Shown here: in pieces, positions 1 to 8,614 of the stretch | Numbering within the stretch: the stretch's first letter is position 1 | Layout: the number at the start of each line of letters is the position of its first letter | Source of the DNA: Solwaraspora sp. WMMA2056 | GTDB taxonomy: Bacteria > Actinomycetota > Actinomycetes > Mycobacteriales > Micromonosporaceae | Assembly: GCF_030345095.1 (NCBI RefSeq) | Contig: NZ_CP128360.1 | Location: 6,882,001 to 6,946,000 of the forward strand | Direction: 5' to 3' | DNA: 64,000 nt | Translations under genes and position numbers: made by a program | The notes under the pieces: generated by a model | The model's database searches: none | The model's input: the letters and a program-made list of their open reading frames with translations, nothing else | What the model was told of the DNA's origin: nothing

Positions 1-1101
1 GACGTCCAGCCGGTACTGCACGCCACGGACCACGGCGCGGGCGCTGCGGGTGGTGTGCTTGATCGCGTACTTCGCACCGACCTGCAGCGGCCGTGACTCG
101 TCCATCCAGCAGATCATCGCCTCGATGTCCTGGGCCGGGGTGGGCGCGTTGTGCGGCCGGCAGATCAGGTCGCCACGGGAGATGTCCAGTTCGTCGGTGA
201 GGCGTACGGTCACCGACATCGGCGGGAACGCCTCGTCGACCGGTCCGTCGGCGGTCTCGATGCTGGCGATGGTGCTGGTCAACCCGGACGGCAGCACCAT
301 GATCTCGTCGCCCGGCTTGAGCACCCCGGAGGCGACCTGCCCGGCGTAGCCCCGGTAGTCGGTGACGACCGTCGACTGTGGCCGGATCACGTACTGCACC
401 GGGAACCGGACGTCGACCAGGTTGCGGTCCGAGGCGATGTGCACGTGCTCCAGGTGGTGCAGCAGCGACGGGCCTTCGTACCAGGGGGTCTTCTCCGACC
501 GGGTGGCGATGTTGTCGCCGTGCAGCGCGGAGATCGGGATGACCGACAGGTCCGGCGCCTCCAGCTTGGCGGCGAACGTGGTGAACTCGTCGGCGATCGA
601 CTCGAACACCGACTGGTCCCAGTCGACCAGGTCCATCTTGTTGACGCAGAGCACCAGGTGCGGCACCCGCAGCAGCGAGCAGAGGAACGCGTGCCGGCGG
701 GACTGCTCGACCAGACCCTTACGGGCGTCGACCAGGATCAGCGCCAGGTCGGCGGTGGAGGCACCGGTGACCATGTTGCGGGTGTACTGGATGTGCCCGG
801 GGGTGTCGGCGATGATGAACTTGCGCCGGGGGGTGGCGAAGTAGCGGTACGCCACGTCGATGGTGATGCCCTGCTCCCGCTCGGCCCGCAGGCCGTCGGT
901 GAGCAGCGCCAGGTTGGTGTACTCGTCACCCCGGGCCGCGCTGACCGCCTCGACCGCTTCCAGCTGGTCGGTGAAGAGCGACTTGGTGTCGTAGAGCAGC
1001 CGGCCGATCAGGGTCGACTTGCCGTCGTCGACGCTGCCGGCGGTGGCGAACCGCAGCAGGTCCATGGCCCGGGTGGTGGGGGCGTCAGCCGTCACCGTCA
1101 T
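1..1101 (-). CDS. cysN: Sulfate adenylyltransferase subunit 1 CysN (partial, 3' end outside window)
   Basis: GTPase subunit of ATP sulfurylase, which couples GTP hydrolysis to formation of adenosine 5'-phosphosulfate in the cytoplasm. About 367 N-terminal codons are visible and the gene leaves the window at base 1. The protein opens MTVTADAPTTRAMDLLRFA and then shows the translation-factor GTPase signature: P-loop GSVDDGKST, DTPGH (G3) and NKMD (G4), followed by an EF-Tu-like beta-barrel. The ATG overlaps the cysD stop as TGATG, so the two subunits are translationally coupled. Whether a C-terminal APS kinase (CysC) domain is fused cannot be seen. Identification is firm from the GTPase motifs plus adjacency to cysD. 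Confidence 0.95.
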   Translation of the reverse strand, partial: MTVTADAPTTRAMDLLRFATAGSVDDGKSTLIGRLLYDTKSLFTDQLEAVEAVSAARGDEYTNLALLTDGLRAEREQGITIDVAYRYFATPRRKFIIADTPGHIQYTRNMVTGASTADLALILVDARKGLVEQSRRHAFLCSLLRVPHLVLCVNKMDLVDWDQSVFESIADEFTTFAAKLEAPDLSVIPISALHGDNIATRSEKTPWYEGPSLLHHLEHVHIASDRNLVDVRFPVQYVIRPQSTVVTDYRGYAGQVASGVLKPGDEIMVLPSGLTSTIASIETADGPVDEAFPPMSVTVRLTDELDISRGDLICRPHNAPTPAQDIEAMICWMDESRPLQVGAKYAIKHTTRSARAVVRGVQYRLDV

Positions 1102-2012
1102 CAGAAGTAGCCCTCCCGCTTGCGGTCCTCCATGGCGGCCTCGCTGACCCGGTCGTCGCCACGGGTCGCCCCGCGCTCGGTGATCCGGGTGGCGGCGACC
1201 TCGTCGATCACCTTGTCGACGGTGTCCGCCGGGGAGCGCACCGCCGCCGTGCAGGAGGCGTCACCCACCGTACGGTAGCGGACCTGTTCGATGAACGGGG
1301 TCTCGCCGGAGCGGGGCTGGATGAACTCGTTGACGGCGTACAGCATGCCGTCGCGTTCGATCACCTCGCGCTCGTGGGCGAAGTAGATCGACGGCAGCTC
1401 GATCTGCTCGCGGGCGATGTAGTGCCAGACGTCCAGCTCGGTCCAGTTCGACAGCGGGAAGACCCGGATCGACTCGCCCGGGTGGTGCCGGCCGTTGTAC
1501 AGCGACCACAGCTCCGGCCGCTGGTTCTTCGGGTCCCACTGGCCGAACTCGTCGCGGAACGAGAAGACCCGCTCCTTGGCCCGCGCCTTCTCCTCGTCGC
1601 GGCGGGCCCCGCCGAACAGGGCGTCGAACCGGTACTTCTCGACCGCCGCCAGCAGCACCGGCGTCTGGATGCGGTTACGCATCCCGTCGGGCGACTCGCG
1701 GACCAGGCCGGACTCGAGCGCCTCCGGCACGCTGGCCACGAGCAGCTGCAGGCCGAGCTCGTCGACCCGGCGGTCCCGGTAGTCGAGCACCTCGGCGAAG
1801 TTGTGCCCGGTGTCGACGTGCATCACCGGGAACGGGATCCGGGCCGGAGCGAACGCCTTCTGCGCCAGGCGCAGCATCACGATCGAATCCTTGCCGCCGG
1901 AGAAGAGCAGCACCGGGCGCTCCAGTTCGGCGACGACCTCGCGCATGACGAAGATGCTCTCCGACTCCAGCGCGTCGAGGTGGGAGACACGGTACGCGGC
2001 GGCGCCACTCAT
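1101..2012 (-). CDS. cysD: Sulfate adenylyltransferase subunit 2 CysD
   Basis: Catalytic ATP-pyrophosphatase subunit of ATP sulfurylase, making APS from ATP and sulfate. 303 residues, the usual family length. The PP-loop LLFSGGKDS lies near residue 40, followed by HVDTGHNF and the conserved GARRDEEKARAKER segment. The start MSGAAAYRVSHLDALE (ATG at 2012) is chosen because GGAGGTG lies just upstream; an in-frame codon 72 nt further upstream lacks this support. It is downstream of cysQ and overlaps cysN by one base. Together with cysN and cysQ it forms a sulfate activation operon, which is also what a PAPS-dependent sulfotransferase such as the one at 38.8 kb would need. Confidence 0.96.
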   Translation of the reverse strand: MSGAAAYRVSHLDALESESIFVMREVVAELERPVLLFSGGKDSIVMLRLAQKAFAPARIPFPVMHVDTGHNFAEVLDYRDRRVDELGLQLLVASVPEALESGLVRESPDGMRNRIQTPVLLAAVEKYRFDALFGGARRDEEKARAKERVFSFRDEFGQWDPKNQRPELWSLYNGRHHPGESIRVFPLSNWTELDVWHYIAREQIELPSIYFAHEREVIERDGMLYAVNEFIQPRSGETPFIEQVRYRTVGDASCTAAVRSPADTVDKVIDEVAATRITERGATRGDDRVSEAAMEDRKREGYF

Positions 2013-2099
2013 CACAGCCACCTCCGGTCGTGGCGGGCGGTCCGAAGCTTGGTCATCCGAATACCAGACCTTTCCGGTTGGCAAGCTGGAGATCAGAGG

Positions 2100-2933
2100 T
2101 CAGGATACCTGCAGATGCTGCCGCAACGCTGCGAGCAGTTTGCTGGCAAGATCTCGTCGACAGACCACAAGATCCGGCAGTCGTGGGTTGGCCTCGTTGT
2201 ACCGCAACGGGGTGCCGTCGATCCGCGAGGCGTGCAGGCCGGTGGCGGTCGCCACGGCGACCGGCGCGGCCGAGTCCCATTCGTACTGGCCGCCGGCGTG
2301 CACGTAGGCGTCGGCGTCACCGGCGATCACCGCGGCGATCTTCGCCCCGGCCGATCCCATCGGCACCAGCTCGGCGTCCAGGTCGGCGGCGAGCGCCGTG
2401 ACGAACGCCGGCGGGCGGCTGCGGCTGGCGGCCAGCCGGATCGCGCCGCCACCCGCGCCGGGGGCCGGCATCGGCGGGTACGGCGGCGGATGCTCGGTGC
2501 TGATCGTCCGGTGCTGGGCCGGCAGTCCGACCGCCCCGGCGACCAGCCGGTGCGGCGTGGACCCGTTGCGGGACCAGAGCGCCACGTGCACCGCCCAGTC
2601 GGCGCGACCCTCCTCGGAGAACTCCCGGGTGCCGTCGAGTGGATCGATGATCCAGACCCGGTCGGCGGTCAGCCGCGACGGGCCGGCGGCGGCGGAGTCC
2701 TCCGCCGACAGGGCCTGACGGGAACCGTCGTCCTCCTCCGACAGCACCGCGTCCGCCGGGCGCCAGCGGGCCAGCTCGGTGCGGAGCAGGTCGTGCGAAA
2801 CCTTGTCACCGGCCGCCTTGAGAGCGGCCGGGTCGGCGTACCCCAGCTCCTGACGGACCTGCAGCAGCGACTCGCCGGCGCGTCCGGCGAGCCATCGGGC
2901 GAACGCGGCGTCGGTTACCGGTGGCGTGCTCAT
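2100..2933 (-). CDS. cysQ: 3'(2'),5'-bisphosphate nucleotidase CysQ (inositol monophosphatase family)
   Basis: Mg2+-dependent phosphatase that removes the 3'-phosphate of PAP/PAPS, recycling the by-product of sulfate assimilation and sulfotransfer. 277 residues. The IMPase metal-binding signature reads VWIIDPLDGTREF (about residues 92-104), with an acidic EEDD patch upstream and a C-terminal GDADAYVHAGGQYEWDSAAPVA segment matching the second family motif (W-D-x-A). It lies 87 bp upstream of cysD on the same strand and is probably co-transcribed. A general inositol monophosphatase is the alternative, but the cys context favours CysQ. Confidence 0.9.
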   Translation of the reverse strand: MSTPPVTDAAFARWLAGRAGESLLQVRQELGYADPAALKAAGDKVSHDLLRTELARWRPADAVLSEEDDGSRQALSAEDSAAAGPSRLTADRVWIIDPLDGTREFSEEGRADWAVHVALWSRNGSTPHRLVAGAVGLPAQHRTISTEHPPPYPPMPAPGAGGGAIRLAASRSRPPAFVTALAADLDAELVPMGSAGAKIAAVIAGDADAYVHAGGQYEWDSAAPVAVATATGLHASRIDGTPLRYNEANPRLPDLVVCRRDLASKLLAALRQHLQVS

Positions 2934-3045
2934 CTGGCTCCTCTTCTGCCTACCCGGCGACGCCGGGCTCTCCCCCCGCAGTCCACGGACAGGGTCCTGC
3001 CCGGTTCACGATCCAACCGCCCAGATGTAACGCCACGACTAACCT

Positions 3046-3633
3046 TCACGTGCTGTGGTACGTGTTCTGGGCCCACTCGAGACCCCGGACGACCACCGCT
3101 TCCACCAGGTCAGCGGCCCGATCGACGAGAAATTCGAGTTCCTTGCGTTCAGTTGTCGAGAAATCCGACAATACGTAGTCGGCGGGGTCCTGCCGGCCGG
3201 GCGGACGCCCGATACCGAACCTGACCCGCAGGTACTCCTTGCTGCCCAGCGACCGGGACATGGAGCGCAGCCCGTTGTGACCGCCCTCACCACCGCCCTG
3301 CTTCGCCCGCAGCCGACCGTAGTCGATGTCGAGCTCGTCGTGAACCGCCACGATCTGATCGACCGGCACCTTGTAGAACTGGGCCAGCGACGCGACCGGC
3401 CCGCCGGAGAGGTTCATGTAGGTCAGCGGCTTCGCTAGGACCAGCTTCGGCCCGCCGAGGCCGAGCCGACCCTCACCGGTCTCGGCCGCCGCCCGGCGGT
3501 GCCGGCCCAGCCGTACGCCGAGCCGGCCGGCGAGCAGGTCCGCCACCATGAAACCGACGTTGTGCCGGTTGCGGGCGTACTCCCTACCGGGGTTGCCGAG
3601 CCCGACCACCAGCCAGGGTGCCGTCTCCACCAC
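3046..3633 (-). CDS. pth: Peptidyl-tRNA hydrolase
   Basis: Cytoplasmic esterase that releases tRNA from prematurely dropped peptidyl-tRNA. 195 residues, standard for bacterial Pth. The N-terminal [19 protein letters not shown] contains the family signature with the catalytic His in RHNVGF; later [10 protein letters not shown] and VHDELD with its Asp, then [12 protein letters not shown], are all conserved. A GGGAGGTG ribosome site precedes two tandem GTG codons, so the start could be either. It sits downstream of rplY, the classic rplY-pth pairing. Confidence 0.97.
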   Translation of the reverse strand: MVETAPWLVVGLGNPGREYARNRHNVGFMVADLLAGRLGVRLGRHRRAAAETGEGRLGLGGPKLVLAKPLTYMNLSGGPVASLAQFYKVPVDQIVAVHDELDIDYGRLRAKQGGGEGGHNGLRSMSRSLGSKEYLRVRFGIGRPPGRQDPADYVLSDFSTTERKELEFLVDRAADLVEAVVVRGLEWAQNTYHST

Positions 3634-3708
3634 ACCTCCCGAAACGGATCAAGGCGTCGCCGCGCTGGCATGGCCAGCAGCGGGACGCCCGGATCGTTGA
3701 ACGGCTGG

Positions 3709-4377
3709 TCAGGCCTGGACGGGCTGCTCGGCCGCCGCCTCGGTCGGCTGCTCGGGGGCGCCTTCCCCGGCACCTTCCTCGGCCGCCGGCTCCTCGGCCG
3801 CCACGCCGGCCTCGGCGTCGAGCTGCTCGGCGGTCGGCGCGGCGGAGACCACGACCAGCACCGTCTCCGGGTCGACGGTCAGCTCCACGCCCTGCGGCAG
3901 GGTGACGTCGCCGGCGGTGACGTGCGAGCCGGCCTCCAGGCCCTCGATCGAGGCTTCCAGCGACTCCGGCAGCCGGGTCGCGTCGGCGCTCACCGACAGG
4001 GTGTCGTGCTCGTGCATCACCAGGGTGTTCTTCGCCGGCTCGCCGACCAGCTGCACCGGCACGTCCACGGTGACCTTCTCGCCGCGACGGACCAGCAGCA
4101 GGTCGACGTGTTCGAAGGTGTCCTTGATCGGGTCACGCTGGATGGCCTTGGTCAGCGCCAACGCCTGGGTGCCGTCGGTGATGTCGATGGCGAACAGCTG
4201 GTTGGCGCCACCGTGGCGGATCGCGGCGGCGAACTCACGGGCGGGCAACGCGATGTGCTTGGGCTTCTCGCCGTGGCCGTACAGCACGGCGGGCACCTTG
4301 CCGGCCCGGCGGGTACGGCGGGCACCACCCTTACCGAACTCGGTACGGGGCTCGGCGCTGATCTTTACCTCGGACAC
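3709..4377 (-). CDS. rplY: 50S ribosomal protein L25/general stress protein Ctc
   Basis: 5S rRNA-binding ribosomal protein of the long (TL5/Ctc) type. 222 residues: an N-terminal L25 beta-barrel (SEVKISAEPRTEFGKGGARR, then LYGHGEKPKHIALP), a beta-rich C-terminal domain from about residue 100, and an acidic Ala/Glu-rich tail ending EAAAEQPVQA. It starts with GTG at 4377 behind an AGGAGTACTCCC ribosome site. It lies between prs and pth, the usual actinobacterial order. Confidence 0.95.
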   Translation of the reverse strand: MSEVKISAEPRTEFGKGGARRTRRAGKVPAVLYGHGEKPKHIALPAREFAAAIRHGGANQLFAIDITDGTQALALTKAIQRDPIKDTFEHVDLLLVRRGEKVTVDVPVQLVGEPAKNTLVMHEHDTLSVSADATRLPESLEASIEGLEAGSHVTAGDVTLPQGVELTVDPETVLVVVSAAPTAEQLDAEAGVAAEEPAAEEGAGEGAPEQPTEAAAEQPVQA

Positions 4378-4685
4378 GGGAGTACTCCTGGAGTTTGGCA
4401 GTGCGTGCGGGGGAACCTGATCCGGCTCCGGGGAGTCGGATGCGATGTCAGCGGTGCCGGGCGAAGGGGCACGCGGGGCGCTCGTCCAATGGGCAGTGCC
4501 CGGAGCACCGCGTCGATCACGGTGCTTCCGTGCGGCAGCGCTTGGTCAGCAGCGGCCCGCAGGGCACCCTCGCCGTGGCAACCGCACTAGTCTACCCGAG
4601 CCTGGTGAACGGCTTCAGGCAGTCCCCGGGTCGGCCCGGCAGGCTCCTCCTTGAGGCGTGGCGCTCAGCCCGACGGACGTGCCGC
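4378..4685 (-). promoter_or_regulatory. Intergenic region upstream of rplY with a possible promoter
   Basis: About 308 bases without a recognised gene separate prs from rplY. On the minus strand a TAGACT hexamer (complement of 4590-4595) fits the actinobacterial TANNNT -10 box, with a poor CTGAAG 18 nt upstream as possible -35. The long distance to the GTG at 4377 would give a leader of about 200 nt with several GC-rich inverted segments. The promoter call is weak; no other feature is recognisable. Confidence 0.3.
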
Positions 4686-5666
4686 TCAGCTCAGCCCGCC
4701 GAACAGGGTGGTCACCGATCCGTCGTCGAACACCTCGCGGATCGCCCGCGCCAACAGCGGTGCGATGGACAGCACGGTGAGCTTGTCGAGCTGCTTCTCG
4801 GCCGGCAGCGGCAGCGTGTTGGTCACCACGACCTCGCTGATCCGGCTGTTCTTCAACCGCTCGGTGGCCGGGTCGGACAGCAGCGCGTGGGTCGCCGCGA
4901 CCGCGATGTCCGAGGCACCGGCCTCGTAGAGGATCTCGGCGGCCTTGGTGATCGTGCCGCCGGTGTCGATCATGTCGTCGACGATCAGGCAGACCCGGCC
5001 CTCCACGTCGCCGACCACCCGGTTGGCGACCACCTGGTTGGGCTTGAGCGGATCCCGGGTCTTGTGGATGAAGGCCAGCGGGCAGCCGCCGAGCCGGTCG
5101 GTCCAGCGCTCGGCGACCCGTACCCGGCCGGAGTCCGGGGCGACGACCGTCATCGGCCGGCCGGCGAAGCGCTGCTCGACGTAGCCGGCCAGGATGTCCA
5201 TCGCGAAGAGGTGGTCCACCGGGCCGTCGAAGAAGCCCTGGATCTGCGCGGTGTGCAGGTCGACGGTGAGGATCCGGTTCGCCCCGGCGGTGCGCAGCAG
5301 GTCGGCGATCAGCCGGGCGGAGATCGGCTCCCGGCCCCGGTGCTTCTTGTCCTGGCGGGCGTACGGGTAGAACGGCAGCACCACGGTGATCCGCTTGGCC
5401 GAGCCGCGTTTGAGCGCGTCGACCATGATCAGCGTCTCCATCACCCAGCGGTTCACCCCGTGGGTGACCGACTGGACGACGAACGCGTCCGAACCGCGGA
5501 CCGACTCCTTGAACCGGACGAAGATCTCACCGTTGGAGAACTCGTACGAGTCGGCCGGGGTGGGCGCCACGCCGAGCACCTCGCCGATCTCCTGGGCCAG
5601 CTCGGGAAACCCCCGGCCGGAGAAAAGCATGAGGCTCTTGCGGTTCTCGGCGACGATGCTGCCCAT
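4686..5666 (-). CDS. prs: Ribose-phosphate pyrophosphokinase (PRPP synthetase)
   Basis: Transfers pyrophosphate from ATP to ribose 5-phosphate to make PRPP for nucleotide, His, Trp and NAD synthesis. 326 residues. Diagnostic segments are SDAFVVQSVTHG, the flexible-loop region LPFYPYARQDKKHRGREPIS, DLHTAQIQGFFD and the PRPP-binding loop CLIVDDMIDTGGTITKA. It is downstream of glmU with a 63-bp gap, a very common actinobacterial pairing that supplies UDP-GlcNAc and PRPP. Confidence 0.97.
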   Translation of the reverse strand: MGSIVAENRKSLMLFSGRGFPELAQEIGEVLGVAPTPADSYEFSNGEIFVRFKESVRGSDAFVVQSVTHGVNRWVMETLIMVDALKRGSAKRITVVLPFYPYARQDKKHRGREPISARLIADLLRTAGANRILTVDLHTAQIQGFFDGPVDHLFAMDILAGYVEQRFAGRPMTVVAPDSGRVRVAERWTDRLGGCPLAFIHKTRDPLKPNQVVANRVVGDVEGRVCLIVDDMIDTGGTITKAAEILYEAGASDIAVAATHALLSDPATERLKNSRISEVVVTNTLPLPAEKQLDKLTVLSIAPLLARAIREVFDDGSVTTLFGGLS

Positions 5667-5729
5667 CGAGATGTCTGCTCCCGTCCGGGTGATGGCGGTC
5701 GCCGGCCTGGTGGGTCAGGCGCCGCTGGA

Positions 5730-7217
5730 CTAGTCAGTCGCAGTATCTCCCGGAACGGTGCCGCTGGCATCGTGATGGTGGGCCGCCTCACCGTCGGCGG
5801 CGGCCCGGCGGGCCGCTTCCGCCGCCGGGGTGCCGGCCCGGCGGGACTGCACCCAGCCCTCGACCACCCGCTGCGACGCCCGGGTGACCGCCAGCGCACC
5901 CGGCGGGACGTCCTTGGTCACCGCGCTGCCCGCGCCGACGTACGCGCCGGCACCGATCTCCACCGGCGCGATCAGGCTGCTGTCGCAGCCGACGAAGGCG
6001 GCCTCCCCGACGGTCGTGCGGCTCTTGCGCACCCCGTCGTAGTTGACGAAGATCGTCGCCGCGCCGATGTTGGCGCGGGCACCGATCGTGGCGTCGCCGA
6101 CGTAGCTCAGGTGCGGCACCTTCGCCCCGGCACCCAGCTGCGAGTTCTTCACCTCGACGAAGGTGCCGACCTTGGCCCGCTCGGCCAGGTCGGCGTCCGG
6201 GCGCAGGTAGGCGTACGGCCCGACGCTGGCGCCGGCACCGACCCGGGCCCGTACGGCGTGCGAGCGCAGCACGGTGGCGGCCGGGCCGACGCTGGTGTCG
6301 ATCAGGGTGACGTCCGGCCCGACGCTCGCCCCGGCGCCGACCGTGGTGGCCCCGCGCAGCTGGGTGTTCTGGTCGATCACCGCGTCACGCCCGACGTCGA
6401 CGGTCACGTCGATCCAAGTGGTCGCCGGGTCGAGGATGCTCACCCCGGCCCGCATCCAGCCTTCGTTGACCCGGTCGGCGAGCAGCCGGCGCAGTCGGGC
6501 CAGCTCGACGCGGTCGTTGCAGCCCAGCGTCTCGGTGACGTCGTCGGCGACGTGGACGCCGACCGGGGCACCGGCGGCGGCGAGCAGGCCGACGGCGTCG
6601 GTGAGGTACTCCTCGCCCTGGTCGTTGTCGGTGGTCAGCTTGCCCAGCGCGTCGCGCAGCCGGACCGCGTCGAAGGCGTAGATGCCGGCGTTGATCTCGC
6701 GGATCCGGCGCTGCTCGGTGCTGGCGTCGCGCTCCTCGACGATGCGTTCCAGGCCGCCGACGGCGTCCCGGACGATCCGGCCGAGCCCGGTCGGGTCGGC
6801 GACCTCGGCGGTCAGCACGGTCGCCGCCGCGCCGGCAGACTCGTGCGCGGCGATCAGCTCGGCCACCGTCTCGGGTCGCAGCAGCGGCACGTCGCCGTTG
6901 AGCACCACTACGGTGCCGGTGGCGTCCGGCGCGGCCGCCATCGCCAGCCGGACGGCGTGCCCGGTGCCGTGCTGCTCGGCCTGCAGGACCGGCAGCGCCG
7001 CCGGGGCGATCTCCGACAGGTGCGCGGTGACCTGCTCGGCGCGGTGCCCGACCACGACCAGGGTCTGCTCGGCGGCGGCCGCCGAGGCGGCGGCCAGCAC
7101 GTGCCCGACCAGGGTCCGGCCGAGCAGTGGGTGCAGCACCTTGGGCAGGTCTGACTTCATCCGCTTGCCCTCGCCGGCGGCGAGGACGACCACGGTACGG
7201 GACCGGGGCTGGACCAC
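5730..7217 (-). CDS. glmU: Bifunctional N-acetylglucosamine-1-phosphate uridyltransferase/glucosamine-1-phosphate acetyltransferase
   Basis: Makes UDP-GlcNAc, the peptidoglycan precursor, from GlcN-1-P, acetyl-CoA and UTP. The N-terminal pyrophosphorylase domain carries VVVLAAGEGKRMKSDLPKVL; the C-terminal half is a left-handed beta-helix of imperfect hexapeptide repeats (VGAGASVGP, GAKVPHLSYVGDATIG) with the acetyltransferase segment NYDGVRKSRT. I choose the GTG at 7217 (495 residues) because GGGAG sits just upstream; an ATG at 7268 would extend it by 17 residues to within 37 bp of the tRNA-Gln gene. The C-terminal tail is low-complexity Ala/Glu/His rich. Confidence 0.95.
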   Translation of the reverse strand: MVQPRSRTVVVLAAGEGKRMKSDLPKVLHPLLGRTLVGHVLAAASAAAAEQTLVVVGHRAEQVTAHLSEIAPAALPVLQAEQHGTGHAVRLAMAAAPDATGTVVVLNGDVPLLRPETVAELIAAHESAGAAATVLTAEVADPTGLGRIVRDAVGGLERIVEERDASTEQRRIREINAGIYAFDAVRLRDALGKLTTDNDQGEEYLTDAVGLLAAAGAPVGVHVADDVTETLGCNDRVELARLRRLLADRVNEGWMRAGVSILDPATTWIDVTVDVGRDAVIDQNTQLRGATTVGAGASVGPDVTLIDTSVGPAATVLRSHAVRARVGAGASVGPYAYLRPDADLAERAKVGTFVEVKNSQLGAGAKVPHLSYVGDATIGARANIGAATIFVNYDGVRKSRTTVGEAAFVGCDSSLIAPVEIGAGAYVGAGSAVTKDVPPGALAVTRASQRVVEGWVQSRRAGTPAAEAARRAAADGEAAHHHDASGTVPGDTATD

Positions 7218-7304
7218 GAGGATGCTCCCGTCAGGGCGGCGGCGATCTGGCTTGACCTGGCACGACATCTGTCACCGCTGCGGCGGGGGCGATGTCGTGG
7301 GAAG

Positions 7305-7376
7305 CTCGGCCGCTAGGACTCGAACCTAGAATATCGGGACCAAAACCCGAGGTGTTGCCAATTACACCACGGCCGA
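7305..7376 (-). tRNA. tRNA-Gln (anticodon TTG)
   Basis: A 72-nt cloverleaf on the minus strand. The acceptor stem TCGGCCG pairs with CGGCCGA and G is the discriminator base. The anticodon loop reads GGTTTTGGTCC with TTG at its centre flanked by 5-bp stem arms (CTCGG...CCGAT, the last pair weak). The T-arm is CTAGG TTCGAGT CCTAG. CCA is not encoded. A TAAGCT hexamer (complement of 7392-7397) about 16 nt upstream fits a TANNNT -10 box. The gene sits directly upstream of glmU on the same strand. Confidence 0.95.
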
Positions 7377-7457
7377 TCGTGCTACGGGCACAGCTTATCG
7401 TGCCGGGCCGGTCCCGGCGCACCGCCGTGGCCCGCACGGGTGGCGGGCGGGAATCAA

Positions 7458-7500
7458 CCGTAGAAAACTACGGCTCCGTAGGTTACGGTGACGTAGGCGT
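7458..7500 (+). promoter_or_regulatory. Putative operator of the desaturase gene (CCGTA/TACGG repeats)
   Basis: Three overlapping copies of one motif: CCGTAG-AAAA-CTACGG is a perfect 6-bp inverted repeat (7458-7473), followed by CCGTA-GGT-TACGG (7476-7488) and an ACGTAG half-site (7491-7496). The cluster lies about 90-130 bp before the desaturase ATG. The desaturase is followed by a TetR-family gene, so an operator bound by that regulator is the simplest reading. Assignment of the binder is inferred from position. Confidence 0.6.
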
Positions 7501-7588
7501 AAGTTTCCGATCTTCACCGCTGGCCGCCGCACTGGGCTTTCGCACGTACCGGCGTAAGCGGTTGAACCCGTCACCGCTGCGAGGTGCC

Positions 7589-8560
7589 ATGTCCACTGCC
7601 CTACTCGAGCCGCCACAGACCACCCCCGGACCCGCCCCCAAGCCGCTGACCGTCGGCAAACAGTCACTCGGCGTACTGATCGCCCTCGGGGCCTTCGTGG
7701 TCATCCCGTTCCTGGCGGTCCTGGCCGCCGTCCCGGTCGCCTGGGGCGGCTGGCTCGGCTGGTCCGACGTGATCATCGGTGGGGTCTTCTACGTGGTCGC
7801 CGGACTCGGCATCACGGTCGGCTTCCACCGCTACTTCACCCACGGGTCGTTCAAGGCCAAGCGCTGGCTGCGGATCGCGCTGGCGCTCGCCGGGTCGCTG
7901 GCCATCGAGGGCAACATCATCCAGTGGGTCGCCGACCACCGCCGGCACCACGCCTACAGCGACATCGAGGGCGACCCGCACTCCCCGTGGCGCTTCGGCA
8001 CCAGCGTCTGGGGTCTGACCAAGGGCCTGCTCTACGCCCACGTCGGCTGGCTGTTCCACCGTGACCTGACCAACCAGGAGCGCTTCACCCCTGACCTGCT
8101 CGCCGACAAGGACATCCGCCGCATCGACCAGTTCTTCCCGGCGCTGGTCGTGTTCACCATGGTCGCCCCGGCGGCGATCGGCGGCCTGGTGACCTGGTCC
8201 TGGCAGGGTGCGCTGACCGCGTTCTTCTGGGCCGGCCTGGTCCGGGTCGCGCTGCTGCACCACATCACCTGGTCGATCAACTCGGTCTGCCACGTCTACG
8301 GCGAGCGCCCGTTCGAGGTCCGCCAGGGCGACAAGGCGTCGAACTTCTGGCCGCTGGCGATCCTCTCCTTCGGCGAGAGCTGGCACAACCTGCACCACGC
8401 CGACCCGACCTGCGCCCGCCACGGCGTCCTGCGCGGTCAGATCGACATCTCCGCCCGGGTCATCTGGCTGCTGGAGAAGTCCGGTGCCGCGTCGAACGTC
8501 CGCTGGCCCAAGCCGGAACGCATCGCCGCGAAGCGCATCAAGTCCGTCACCGAGGTCTGA
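7589..8560 (+). CDS. Acyl-CoA (stearoyl-type) fatty acid desaturase
   Basis: Membrane di-iron enzyme that introduces a cis double bond, usually delta-9, into acyl-CoA, controlling membrane fluidity. 323 residues starting MSTALLEPPQ at ATG 7589 behind GAGGTG. All three histidine boxes are visible: HRYFTH (about residue 85), HRRHH (about residue 119) and HNLHH (about residue 270). Four hydrophobic segments surround them (IALGAFVVIPFLAVLAA and VIIGGVFYVVAGLGI before the first box). No fused cytochrome b5 or ferredoxin domain is seen, so an external reductase is needed. It has a repeat-rich upstream operator and a TetR gene 45-54 bp downstream. Confidence 0.93.
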   Translation: MSTALLEPPQTTPGPAPKPLTVGKQSLGVLIALGAFVVIPFLAVLAAVPVAWGGWLGWSDVIIGGVFYVVAGLGITVGFHRYFTHGSFKAKRWLRIALALAGSLAIEGNIIQWVADHRRHHAYSDIEGDPHSPWRFGTSVWGLTKGLLYAHVGWLFHRDLTNQERFTPDLLADKDIRRIDQFFPALVVFTMVAPAAIGGLVTWSWQGALTAFFWAGLVRVALLHHITWSINSVCHVYGERPFEVRQGDKASNFWPLAILSFGESWHNLHHADPTCARHGVLRGQIDISARVIWLLEKSGAASNVRWPKPERIAAKRIKSVTEV

Positions 8561-8614
8561 CCGGGACAGTGCCGGGCACCCGCCCGGTAGCCCGGCACTG
8601 GCAGGATGGGCCGA

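Noticed and set aside
4395-7154. 919-codon plus-strand frame over prs and glmU, and similar long frames at 1374-3224, 10602-12710 and 12386-14377
   Set aside because: All lie antisense to well-identified housekeeping genes and have Gln/Arg/Gly-rich composition without domains.
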